This document shows, one piece after another, positions 19,001-26,662 of a stretch of 64,000 nt of DNA. Position 1 is the stretch's first letter. Every line of letters starts with the position of its first letter. Where the stretch lies: assembly GCA_029210045.1 (NCBI GenBank), contig JARGNX010000002.1, positions 1-64,000 of the forward strand. Reading direction: 5' to 3'. Source of the stretch: Coxiellaceae bacterium (GTDB lineage: Bacteria; Pseudomonadota; Gammaproteobacteria; Coxiellales; Coxiellaceae). Under the pieces are notes generated by a model. That model was given only the letters and a program-made list of their open reading frames with translations, had not been told where the DNA came from and made no database searches. A program made the translations under genes and the position numbers.

Positions 19001-21123
19001 TTCTCAATGCCATATTTAAAAGTTTCACTCCAACTGTATTCACAAACATTATTACAGCTGAGCCCAGAAATTTCGTAACATTGATTGAGACTGCTCATCA
19101 CCATGAAGGCGGCATTGAAAAACTATTGAAGGCTTTAAATCAGACAACAAAGGGACGTTCAGCTTTATTTTATGTCTTAAAGGATATAACATGCGCCCAG
19201 CAAATCATTGAATTATTAAATGAAAACCCAGATGCTATCCCAGATGATATCTTAGTACAGCTTTACAAAAAGAAACCAGGAGTTAGAGCACTCCACATAG
19301 ATGACTTACCCATCTCGACTCTAGAGGCTCTTGCTGAACTAGCCAAAGAAAACCCCCGTATTTGTACTCACTTCATCAACTACAGCAAAGAAAACGGTAG
19401 CACATTTGCACACATGCTGAATACCGTTGTCATCTATTCAGAACATGGCAGCTGGCTTTTAACTGCAATGGCTAAGCAAAATGATGAAGTGCTTAGAGAA
19501 ATGATGGATGCGCTTTCATTTCAAGATGAAAGGGGTTTATCAGCCTTACATTACCTAGCTCAAACTTGCCCTGAGCTATTTATGACAATAGCAACATTAG
19601 CATTGACCTATTTTGAAGCTGACGAACTGACTAGGATATTCACGCTTCAGAGCATAGATAATGGAATCCGCGCAACACCATTGCTCTTTCTTTTAAATTA
19701 TTCTATGTATACGGTTCCTGAGTTTGTGGAATTAGCTGCAAAGGAGCCGGCTTTGTACAACACATTGATACAAACATTTAAACTCGATTCCAAGAGTGGC
19801 CTTATCTTTATTTCTATAGTGAATCAAGCCGCTAGTAAGTATAACTGTCTTGTTTCTTTTCTTAACTTAGCCAATAGGGACGATGAATTTCATGAACTAT
19901 TGATTAAACAATTTCAAACAGGAACAGAGAATATTGAACATTGGGACTCTCGCATTATTCAATTATGCAATATATTCCATATTAATCACGAAATATTTCC
20001 ACTGTTTTTGAAATTTTCTAGTAAACAAATAGACAAGCCTGAACTTTTTGACATACTTAAACTTTTTAATGAAATATTGATAACACCCCACAATATCTGT
20101 CCGACAGTGAATTCTTCACTTTTACATATAATTGCAAACCAATTCCCACAATACTTTAAGTCTCTGTTTGAACAGGCCAAACAGTCTCCAGCTTTATACT
20201 CCACCTTACTGAATGGCATAGGACTAATGCTAAGTGATGAAACACCACTGCACATATTAGTAGAACGCCATCCCCTTCTGCTTCACGAAATTGTTGACTA
20301 CACACTAACCAGTAAATCACCTGAGGAACATGATAAGCTTCTGAAAGCCATGGCAATAAAGACTTATTCCTCTTTGACATTTTTTCAACTATGTATTTAT
20401 AAACAGCAAACAGGCCTGCTTGAGCTCGCCGAAAGGCACCCAAAACTACAGGAATTAGTTACTGATACACTCAGCAGCCAGAGCGATCCGTGTAGTTGGA
20501 CAATTGTGCATACAACGGCTTACTACCTGCCGAATTATATAGTAAAACTTGTCGAGTTTTGTAATGCAAGCTCCGATAAACAAAATCGCTTGCTAGCTGC
20601 CCTGCCATTATCAACAACACAAATTTCTGAAAATCCAACTATCGAATCTGGCCTACAGATGATTGCTGAACGTGCTGGCGAATCACCATTGAAATGCATC
20701 ATTAATTTTATTATAGAAAACATACAAAGCGCTGAAGAAGAAAGGTGTGGCAAAGCAATTGAATTATTGGCCAGCTTTATACAAGGAAGATATAATAAAG
20801 GGAATACAGGCTTACACTATATAATATACGCTGATTCAAGTTGTGAACTGTATGAAGCTGTTTTAGCAATTGCCAAAGCTGAGCTCACCCTGCAATCAGC
20901 ACTTGATGCAGTCGCTGATATTACAAATGCTACAAGGACTTCGCCCAATCAGCTTATGGCGCTACTCCCAGGTGCTTATACTGACCACTGCAGATTATTT
21001 CGGTCAGCAGTATTACCTGAACTTATACAAGTCCGCGCTAAAGGTAAAGAGGCGGCGCCTCCTGCGGGAGAAGAGGCAGCACTGCAAGACAGCCTTACCG
21101 CAATTGGCTCAAGTGCAACATAG
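16096..21123 (+). CDS. giant SF1 (UvrD/TRANK1-like) helicase protein with RelE-like N-terminus and repeat-rich C-terminus
   Basis: A 1675-residue protein in three parts. Residues 1-115 resemble a RelE/ParE-type fold (GKEILSVRLEGKARILIA, then FLKKGVLKHF). Residues about 175-640 are a superfamily-1 helicase core: Walker A TGAPGTGKT (199-207), Walker B VDEAC (D414/E415), motif III GDYNQD (438-443), motif V-like EEIKGLGFQ, and motif VI YTALTRAE (616-623 with R621). From about 790 onward it is a long alpha-helical repeat region with divergent ankyrin-like units (LSALHYLAQ, TPLHILVERHP, TGLHYII). The tail is Ala/Glu-rich. This layout recalls eukaryotic TRANK1-type helicases. The substrate is unknown. 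It may be a host-directed protein or a nucleic-acid-based defence protein; the ankyrin-like repeats favour the former. Confidence 0.75.
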   Translation: MPKSNPVIIIPKNIANEIRSYSDDHPRRKAFKKFLEQLKASQLSNGANLEQLMGKEILSVRLEGKARILIAPQKVNGKFAWLLLETLWEHEYDDARFLKKGVLKHFLEKHQKPIEELITATDKGNAVIFNAPETAQAVENPLTEMFLDTVTDETDDKVINATEVCIYNKCIISPTVNQVECVTKLATQLKGDQFASLVTGAPGTGKTLLAYQLLETLIGEDPTAKVYYIADSAHLRRTLQTQWEESPASDKAHGDTVQFYNYEALMSKAMPGWMDDLKPVDDEDLKKFFDRQKELYTKKLSSKTKAKKIRAANRRKTVGAAEPLISSITFLQFRQECDVMASLETFDAYDMTGSSHSLFPGEENAAQRKQLWDLYQSYNATLVEENQYHPQLQKLETVDEKGVGRLVDHVIIVDEACDLSRVQLHNLIQIGARIVFLGDYNQDLTHTSHTVEFLSQEIAKFFPNPHHYITSLDASFRCAGNITQAASTILALKRKVTSHGSALVNTELQSAIDSNGNVEHVNGSDTERLIKLSKSTNTAIVCRAEDKVNVKEKLDTDLVFTVEEIKGLGFQTVILWELISIEQAKRLNKLFSKGKVKRDDISADDKQLILTLNHIYTALTRAELQVILKQSSTTPAITSLIDYITKGSALTQVIEEISNTPSTIEDWLDKADIIYRQNGFNDVSNNIYNTQAEKLIGLDDTEKANDIYRRHVFILNEIGQNEKAKAIEEAYGIAYEKIDYADAEEKHTPPPSPTTPLSVTQASLFSIKTDKKEEPEYVAEAVQRIENYVLYFTSTGAGRSKKSKKKARKTQVTFNRQLILTNIEAIISCAIPDEIGNITSQHLAALLCATPAKDIPIGEYDAIVHKILSLNLNPSIQLSLVREIQILLDVTDINDTVLLKMLKTRQPYFYTYAISAIVDLAKKNNIIRLWLCVALNAETVGAASLLQIISQLDGIFSQLITLAETDTAILNAIFKSFTPTVFTNIITAEPRNFVTLIETAHHHEGGIEKLLKALNQTTKGRSALFYVLKDITCAQQIIELLNENPDAIPDDILVQLYKKKPGVRALHIDDLPISTLEALAELAKENPRICTHFINYSKENGSTFAHMLNTVVIYSEHGSWLLTAMAKQNDEVLREMMDALSFQDERGLSALHYLAQTCPELFMTIATLALTYFEADELTRIFTLQSIDNGIRATPLLFLLNYSMYTVPEFVELAAKEPALYNTLIQTFKLDSKSGLIFISIVNQAASKYNCLVSFLNLANRDDEFHELLIKQFQTGTENIEHWDSRIIQLCNIFHINHEIFPLFLKFSSKQIDKPELFDILKLFNEILITPHNICPTVNSSLLHIIANQFPQYFKSLFEQAKQSPALYSTLLNGIGLMLSDETPLHILVERHPLLLHEIVDYTLTSKSPEEHDKLLKAMAIKTYSSLTFFQLCIYKQQTGLLELAERHPKLQELVTDTLSSQSDPCSWTIVHTTAYYLPNYIVKLVEFCNASSDKQNRLLAALPLSTTQISENPTIESGLQMIAERAGESPLKCIINFIIENIQSAEEERCGKAIELLASFIQGRYNKGNTGLHYIIYADSSCELYEAVLAIAKAELTLQSALDAVADITNATRTSPNQLMALLPGAYTDHCRLFRSAVLPELIQVRAKGKEAAPPAGEEAALQDSLTAIGSSAT

Positions 21124-21915
21124 TCATACTGCTGTTGGTAATAACGGCGCTAACCCCAAATCTTTGCAGGCATTTTTAGCAGGCACTTCACCGTTAACAC
21201 AGCAAATCTGTCGCTGCTGTTCTAAGTGGTATTGATGATAACGCTTACTCGCCTGCTGTCGGTCATAACATGCTTGTTCATAACACTCAATTAACACGCC
21301 CATATCCCAATTATACTGTGCTGCGAAATGAGCTAAAGAATAGCCCGCGTTGCTGATAGCATAAATAGATGCCCCTTGCTCAATTAAATAATAAGTTTGA
21401 ACGAATTTTTTTTGTGACGCTGCCAAGAGCAGTGCCGTATAACCATACTTATTTGCAGTATCCAACACTAAATATCGAGACATTAGGTGCTTTAAAATAA
21501 CGGGGTCATCGTCTAAATCAGGGTTAGAAACAGCATACATTAATACACTTGAACCGGAAACATCACAAGCATTACAATCCGCCTGATTCTCAACCAACCA
21601 CTTTACCACTGCCGTTTGCCCCGAATAACACGCCATTGCTAACGGTGTCACGCTCTCACAACACACATCAATGGGTACATGACAACAGCGCACTAAATAC
21701 CTAATCAGTGATAGGTGACCAAGTTTTGCAGCAATATGAATAGCTTGATTTCCATCGTTGCCAGCATAGTGCTCCAACTGATGAGCCCTAATCATCGATT
21801 GTGCTAACGATGCTTGTCCTGCAGTTACCGCCTGTAAATAAAGCTCAGGAATTATCTGATATGAATCACCACTTCGTCTTGCTTGCCACCAACGTAGGCG
21901 TCGAAAATTTGGCAT
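21124..21915 (-). CDS. ankyrin repeat protein
   Basis: A 263-residue protein with four or five ankyrin repeats between about residues 25 and 215: GNQAIHIAAKLGHLSLIRYL, VTPLAMACYSGQTAVVKWL, SSVLMYAVSNPD, YTALLLAASQKKFVQTYYL and YSLAHFAAQYN. There is no signal peptide or transmembrane segment. GGGG lies about 6 nt upstream of the start. Its stop abuts the convergent helicase gene with no gap. Ankyrin repeats mediate protein binding and are common in proteins that intracellular bacteria send into hosts; no other domain is present. Confidence 0.85.
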   Translation of the reverse strand: MPNFRRLRWWQARRSGDSYQIIPELYLQAVTAGQASLAQSMIRAHQLEHYAGNDGNQAIHIAAKLGHLSLIRYLVRCCHVPIDVCCESVTPLAMACYSGQTAVVKWLVENQADCNACDVSGSSVLMYAVSNPDLDDDPVILKHLMSRYLVLDTANKYGYTALLLAASQKKFVQTYYLIEQGASIYAISNAGYSLAHFAAQYNWDMGVLIECYEQACYDRQQASKRYHQYHLEQQRQICCVNGEVPAKNACKDLGLAPLLPTAV

Positions 21916-22126
21916 AGGTCACCCCGGCAAATAAATTATTAAAATAATGAACGAACCGCGCTGAAATATTTGAAAACCCACAAAAGAAATTTAACCTTAC
22001 TCAATTTAAAAAAATTCTGCAAATATCACTACAAGAAATAGTTGGTTATCAAAATTGAAAATTATGTTGCCTGTAAAGCGCATCTGCGCTTGAATGAAAA
22101 AGTTTCAAGTGGTTTTGGAGTATGTC

Positions 22127-22813
22127 ATGCACGGAGCCGTCTGCCAGCTTTTTTTATTACGCCTAGAAGAATGCCTCATAAGGGATATTCAGATAAACCT
22201 AATGGCGCCCGATACCGGTGCTGTTTCACAACTAATACAACAACAATATCAAAAAGAAATTCAAAAAAAGCACGGTGAGCATGATGACTTTATTGCCACA
22301 CCCCCGGTAGCAAACGGACTGTGTGAACACTGCTTCACACTGGAAAGTGTATATCCAAAAGATAACTACCCTGAATATGATCAATATATGTGGCAAGATC
22401 AAATCCTATACGGCTTAAAAAAAATAGCCGAACGACAACTCGACCGGGTATTTACTGAGCTAACCAATTGGAATATTTGCACACTAGGTGCCTACAGTAA
22501 AAACCAAAGCAGTTACTATGCTGGTAATTCTGCTAACAAAGTCTTTACCCAATCATTACGCGATCGCTTCTACATGCAAATTCGACATTACCTTACCGCA
22601 CTAGGCAATAATCAACAATTTGAGTCCTTGGTACAAAGATGCGCACTAAACGCCATTGATAACCACAGCGTAATTCCTAATCTTTTTGATATCTTGTTAA
22701 TTCACGAATCCAAACCCAAACCTGAGCACAATCAAACGGATAATGACACACCCGTTAAAGAACGCATCGTTCACATCCGCCGCCTGCCTCCAGACAAGGA
22801 TAAGCTCCACTAA
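22127..22813 (+). CDS. hypothetical protein
   Basis: A soluble protein of about 228 residues, not recognised. Features seen are a Cys pair in LCEHCF near residue 64, a helical middle with conserved-looking WNICTLGAYS, and a charged Lys/Pro-rich tail. The ATG at 22127 was chosen because GGAG lies 6 nt upstream; ATGs at 22094 and 22202 are alternatives. It stands between an ankyrin gene and a small secreted His-rich protein. A 7-bp-arm hairpin (AAGCGCA/TGCGCTT) lies at about 22077-22092 in its leader. Confidence 0.55.
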   Translation: MHGAVCQLFLLRLEECLIRDIQINLMAPDTGAVSQLIQQQYQKEIQKKHGEHDDFIATPPVANGLCEHCFTLESVYPKDNYPEYDQYMWQDQILYGLKKIAERQLDRVFTELTNWNICTLGAYSKNQSSYYAGNSANKVFTQSLRDRFYMQIRHYLTALGNNQQFESLVQRCALNAIDNHSVIPNLFDILLIHESKPKPEHNQTDNDTPVKERIVHIRRLPPDKDKLH

Positions 22814-22923
22814 CCTATTGATATATAGTCTCATTTTATAGCAAAAAATATCATGTGAATTTGATTGCCTAGAAGCAGCATCCCCCTTATCATGACCGCA
22901 ATTACACAATAATTGAGCAAAAC

Positions 22924-23232
22924 ATGAAGCTTATAAAGCACATAAAAAAACTAGTCGTTATTAGTATATTAGGTCTTTCAGTCGCCATCGCACCAAACCT
23001 TGCCAGCGCCCACGGACACTATGGTCCACGCCACTGGCATCACTGGCAACACCGTCATTACTGGCGCCATAACCATACCGACCCTGGAGCAGTGCTTGGC
23101 TTATTAGCCATCGGCACAGTTGCTGGCGTGATTATAGGTGCCGCAGCAAATGATTCACATCACTACCGCCGCTGCCAGACAGAAATCCGCCATCACCGTC
23201 GCGTGCGCGTTTGTTATGATGAATACAACTAA
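22924..23232 (+). CDS. small exported His-rich protein
   Basis: A 102-residue protein with a clear Sec signal peptide (KKLVVISILGLSVAIA, cleavage after ASA near residue 29). The mature N-terminus is crowded with His, Trp and Arg (HGHYGPRHWHHWQHRHYW), followed by a Gly/Ala-rich hydrophobic segment (about 56-78) resembling a glycine zipper, and a His/Arg tail with two cysteines. The composition suggests metal binding at the periplasmic face or outer envelope; this is inference. No family was recognised beyond similarity to small glycine-zipper envelope proteins. Confidence 0.65.
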   Translation: MKLIKHIKKLVVISILGLSVAIAPNLASAHGHYGPRHWHHWQHRHYWRHNHTDPGAVLGLLAIGTVAGVIIGAAANDSHHYRRCQTEIRHHRRVRVCYDEYN

Positions 23233-23271
23233 CACATAGCCATACCCAGAAGAAACTGCTACATTGAATGC

Positions 23272-23673
23272 ATGATTTTTATTGATTGGCAGCAGTCCCC
23301 AATAGTGGACTTTCAACATCTCAAAGTGAGCAATAAGCCACATTATTGCTTGGTGAGCCCCGACTGTCGTGGTGAACGCTGCATTAAATCACCGGTGTTT
23401 TCTATATCCATAGAAAAGTTACAAAACCGCTGGCAGCAAATGATTGCACAACAACCCCGAGTCACCCTACTAAAACAAGATAAAACCAAACATCAAGCGC
23501 AATATGTACAGCGCTCTAAATGGCTGCGCTTTCCTGACTTAATTGATGTTAAATTTGCTGCAACCAATGATAATCAATCCACACTATACGCCTATAGTCG
23601 TAGTGTTTACGGCCACTCCGATCTCGGTGTTAATTGCAAACGTATGAAAAACTGGTTAGCGGCACTAAAATGA
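23272..23673 (+). CDS. DUF1499 family protein
   Basis: A 133-residue protein whose C-terminal half carries the DUF1499 pattern: WLRFPDLIDVKF...LYAYSRSVYGHSDLGVNCKRMKNWL. The function of DUF1499 is unknown. The N-terminal part has three cysteines (CLVSPDCRGERC). It ends in an ATGA overlap with murB, so the two are translationally coupled. Confidence 0.8.
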   Translation: MIFIDWQQSPIVDFQHLKVSNKPHYCLVSPDCRGERCIKSPVFSISIEKLQNRWQQMIAQQPRVTLLKQDKTKHQAQYVQRSKWLRFPDLIDVKFAATNDNQSTLYAYSRSVYGHSDLGVNCKRMKNWLAALK

Positions 23674-24695
23674 CAATAGATCATATTCAACAACACGCCA
23701 CATTAAAAAATTACAATACCTTTGGTATCGATGTGCAAACGCATTATTTGTATAAGGTCAGCTCAACACAGCAATTACTCAATGACCTCCCACAATTAAG
23801 AAGCTATCAATTGCCCTTACTGATATTAGGTGGCGGCAGCAATATCCTGCTTACAAGCAACTATGATGGCATCGTTATAAAAATGGAGAATTACGGTATT
23901 GAGACAGTCAGCGAAGACGATGAGCAAATCATATTACGCATCGCTGCTGGCGAAAATTGGCATCAACTCGTTATGCATTGCGTTGACAAAAATTATGGCG
24001 GCATTGAAAACCTTTCACTAATCCCGGGATTAGTCGGCGCCACACCGATACAAAATATCGGCGCTTATGGCGTCGAATTAAAAGATGTATTTCAAAGCCT
24101 ATCGGCAATTGAAATTGCTACAGGTAAAATAGTCACTTTTGATTACGATCAATGTCAGTTTGATTATCGACATAGCACCTTTAAAGCAGAGAATAAAAAT
24201 AAATTTATTATTACCGATGTCACACTACGCTTGTCAAAAAACCCGGTCACAAATACCAGCTATCACGGCATTAGCCAACAACTTGAAGACATGTGCATTT
24301 GCTCACCTACCATTCAAGATGTAAGTCGCGCGGTTATTAGTATTCGCCAACAAAAATTGCCGGATCCTGCCGTCATTGGTAATGCCGGTAGCTTTTTTAA
24401 AAACCCAGTCATTAATGCTGATTTATTTAGTCAACTGCAACAACGCTACCCCAAGTTACCCAGCTATATCGTAGACAATGAAAAGCATAAAATTCCCGCT
24501 GCTTGGTTAATTGAGCAATGCGGATTTAAAGGTAAACGTATTGATCAAATTGGCGTTCACGATAAACAAGCCGTCGTATTAGTGAATCATGGCAATGGCG
24601 CCGGCAACACCATTGCTGAATTGGCAAAGCAAATCCAAAAAACAGTGCTGGATAAATTTGATGTGCCACTAGAAACTGAAGTTAATATTATCTGA
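23670..24695 (+). CDS. murB: UDP-N-acetylenolpyruvoylglucosamine reductase
   Basis: A 341-residue FAD enzyme that reduces UDP-GlcNAc-enolpyruvate to UDP-MurNAc in peptidoglycan synthesis. The FAD-binding stretch LGGGSNIL, the GIENLSLIPGLVGATPIQNIGAYG segment (quoted in parts: SLIPGLVGA, QNIGAYG), the catalytic serine in GNAGSFFKNP and the C-terminal substrate region AAWLIEQCGFKG are all present. The length equals the E. coli enzyme. The start at 23670 overlaps the DUF1499 stop by 4 bp. It is isolated from the mur-fts cluster. Confidence 0.96.
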   Translation: MTIDHIQQHATLKNYNTFGIDVQTHYLYKVSSTQQLLNDLPQLRSYQLPLLILGGGSNILLTSNYDGIVIKMENYGIETVSEDDEQIILRIAAGENWHQLVMHCVDKNYGGIENLSLIPGLVGATPIQNIGAYGVELKDVFQSLSAIEIATGKIVTFDYDQCQFDYRHSTFKAENKNKFIITDVTLRLSKNPVTNTSYHGISQQLEDMCICSPTIQDVSRAVISIRQQKLPDPAVIGNAGSFFKNPVINADLFSQLQQRYPKLPSYIVDNEKHKIPAAWLIEQCGFKGKRIDQIGVHDKQAVVLVNHGNGAGNTIAELAKQIQKTVLDKFDVPLETEVNII

Positions 24696-24806
24696 TTCAG
24701 CTGAATAATGACATCACCCAACTTAACGGCAGCCACTCTACCAACAAATTGTAAAACCTATAATAGTCAAAACATTTACTAATAAATCATACAATTACTT
24801 ATATAC

Positions 24807-24833
24807 TTGCACCACCACCCAATTGGCTATACT
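24807..24833 (+). promoter_or_regulatory. putative promoter for the exported protein at 24868
   Basis: TTGCAC (24807-24812) and TATACT (24828-24833), spacing 15 bp; a second pair TTGGCT/TATAAG overlaps it at 24823-24851 but would start transcription within the ribosome site. Only one is likely used. Confidence 0.35.
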
Positions 24834-24867
24834 TAGGGCACTATATATAAGGTGTCAGGGAACAGTA

Positions 24868-25371
24868 ATGAAAATTTGGCTTATCAGTTTAATCAGCTCA
24901 ATGACTCTCATCGCAAGCTCAAGCCTTTTCGCAGATGAATTGTATGTAGGCCGTACGGATAAAGTATTCTCACCTAATAACGTTAGCGGCAATGCGCTAT
25001 CAAGCTTAAAAATTCAACTCAATAACTCAACTTCATATTCAATACCGAACACCAGCAATGTGTTAACAATCCCTAACTTAAAACTTCCAAGACAAAATAC
25101 CTTTCATATTCGCTGTACTACTTCATCAAGCCAGGCCGGAATTGGCAGCCAAATTTGTAACGCCATTCAAAGCATGAACATCAATGTGCCCGAACGAAAA
25201 TATTCCTGCCTAGCGGTGAAATTTGTACCCGGCTCACAAAGTTGTAACGGAAATCATTGCTTTGCCGTTACCGAAGCCGGGGGCGCTCGCAGTGCACCCA
25301 TTTTTTTTATCAAACTCAAATCAGCTGATCATCATAGTGACTGCGAACAGTTTTTACGTTCTGCCAGTTAA
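24868..25371 (+). CDS. exported Cys-containing protein of unknown function
   Basis: A 167-residue protein with a Sec signal peptide (residues 1-22, cleavage near LFA). The mature part holds about six cysteines, which suggests disulfides outside the cytoplasm, and is rich in Ser/Asn. AGGGA stands just upstream of the ATG. No family was recognised. It faces another exported Cys-rich protein whose stop is 8 bp away. Confidence 0.6.
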   Translation: MKIWLISLISSMTLIASSSLFADELYVGRTDKVFSPNNVSGNALSSLKIQLNNSTSYSIPNTSNVLTIPNLKLPRQNTFHIRCTTSSSQAGIGSQICNAIQSMNINVPERKYSCLAVKFVPGSQSCNGNHCFAVTEAGGARSAPIFFIKLKSADHHSDCEQFLRSAS

Positions 25372-25379
25372 GCGTTACA

Positions 25380-26048
25380 TCAAACTGAGGGCATGCCCAT
25401 GCCGTGCCGCGCAGGCAAGCTAGCACCCATTCTTCCACTAGCCTGTCTGTTGCTAGCATTACGTTTTTCGTTACATTTATAACCAATGTAACATACACCT
25501 GCCAAAACAGCCGCACCCGCAACCCCACAACCTATAATCACAGCCCAGGCTTTCGCTGTGGTTAGAAAGCTAGCGCAATTGGTTTGGGAATTTCTAATAC
25601 TATTCGATAATGCCGAACAAGCATCTGCCGTCATCGGGCCACTCTGGGAAAAAAACGATGAAAAATCCGTACATTTATAGTTTGTTCTGGGAATATTATC
25701 TCGACAAACAGCCAACGCACCTTCGCCGGCTTGCTCAAATGCATTTTTTAGCGCACCCGGCATATCATCACGAATGCAATTAACAATTGCTCTAGCGCCC
25801 ACCAAGTCCAAACAACTGTCACCAGAGCTGAGAGTGTTTGCATCTACAGCACCCGCACCTTCGTTTAATAACGTACGCGTTCCGTCATCCGCTAAATCCC
25901 AAACACGATACATAAAATCTTTACAAAAAAATGTAAACCTTGGGCAGGCGCTGCCACCCTCAGTAAAGTCCACCACGATTTCTGATTGCGCTTGTTGCGC
26001 TAGTGCCAACAGTCCAACCGCCAAGCCTGCTCTTGGATTTAATCTCAT
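25380..26048 (-). CDS. exported Cys-rich protein with a C-terminal membrane anchor
   Basis: A 222-residue protein with a signal peptide (RLNPRAGLAVGLLALAQQAQS), a Cys-rich outer domain (about 23-160, over ten cysteines) and one transmembrane segment (about 164-188, AWAVIIGCGVAGAAVLAGV) followed by a basic tail. This is a type I single-pass topology. The ATG at 26048 was preferred to the GTG at 26060 because GGGGG lies about 5 nt before it. No family was recognised. Confidence 0.6.
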   Translation of the reverse strand: MRLNPRAGLAVGLLALAQQAQSEIVVDFTEGGSACPRFTFFCKDFMYRVWDLADDGTRTLLNEGAGAVDANTLSSGDSCLDLVGARAIVNCIRDDMPGALKNAFEQAGEGALAVCRDNIPRTNYKCTDFSSFFSQSGPMTADACSALSNSIRNSQTNCASFLTTAKAWAVIIGCGVAGAAVLAGVCYIGYKCNEKRNASNRQASGRMGASLPARHGMGMPSV

Positions 26049-26160
26049 TTTTACCCCCACAGTAATTACAAAAATACAATACCCGGGGTTTATATCATAA
26101 GGAGACTTATATTTCTAGAATTTAAGCAGCTTATCGCCCATCACCCACCAGGCGATCATA

Positions 26161-26169
26161 TGATATACT
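26161..26169 (+). promoter_or_regulatory. extended -10 promoter for acyP
   Basis: TGATATACT is an extended -10 element (TGn + TATACT) 38 bp before the acyP start. No good -35 hexamer is visible. Confidence 0.4.
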
Positions 26170-26207
26170 CTTATAAGTAGGCCAATGGCAGCATAAGGAG
26201 AATCACC

Positions 26208-26492
26208 ATGGCAACTGCAGGCATCCATGCTTTCGTGAATGGCAAAGTACAAGGCGTATTCTATCGCGACTCCACCCGTGTCCAAGCGACACAACTTAAA
26301 CTCACCGGCTGGGTACGCAACCTCGATGATGGCCGTGTAGAATTAAAAGCCTTTGGGTCTGATCAACAATTAAACAGATTGGTAGCCTGGTTAGAAACAG
26401 GGCCCATGCTAGCTCGTGTTAGCGATGTGCAAGTGGCCAGCATTCCTTTTGAAAAATACGAAGAATTCCATATTGTAAAACACCTGGTTTAA
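26208..26492 (+). CDS. acyP: acylphosphatase
   Basis: A 94-residue acylphosphatase that hydrolyses carboxyl-phosphate bonds. The catalytic residues are R20 (GVFYR) and N38 (WVRNLDDG), and GxVQGVFYR is the family signature. AAGGAG lies 8 nt before the ATG. The gene is monocistronic, with an extended -10 promoter upstream and a hairpin-T terminator downstream. Confidence 0.95.
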   Translation: MATAGIHAFVNGKVQGVFYRDSTRVQATQLKLTGWVRNLDDGRVELKAFGSDQQLNRLVAWLETGPMLARVSDVQVASIPFEKYEEFHIVKHLV

Positions 26493-26497
26493 TTGTC

Positions 26498-26526
26498 ACA
26501 TCAAATCAATTTAGTGATGTTTTTTT
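26498..26526 (+). terminator. Rho-independent terminator after acyP
   Basis: Stem ACATCA/TGATGT with an 11-nt loop, followed by a run of seven or eight T. The stem is short and AT-rich. Confidence 0.55.
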
Positions 26527-26662
26527 CTCTATATATTCAACTAGTTATAATAATAGCCCCCCTTTATATATCATATCGCTATTTCTTTAATTTTACGTTA
26601 ACGCTAGCATTATAGAATCAATTACGGTTGTTGTATTGTTATCCATAAATAGTGAGTGTGAG

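Noticed and set aside
26580-26610. TTAA pair 11 bp apart upstream of the 790-residue gene, like a PmrA box
   Set aside because: Only one half-site fits the YTTAAK consensus; the second differs at both flanking positions.
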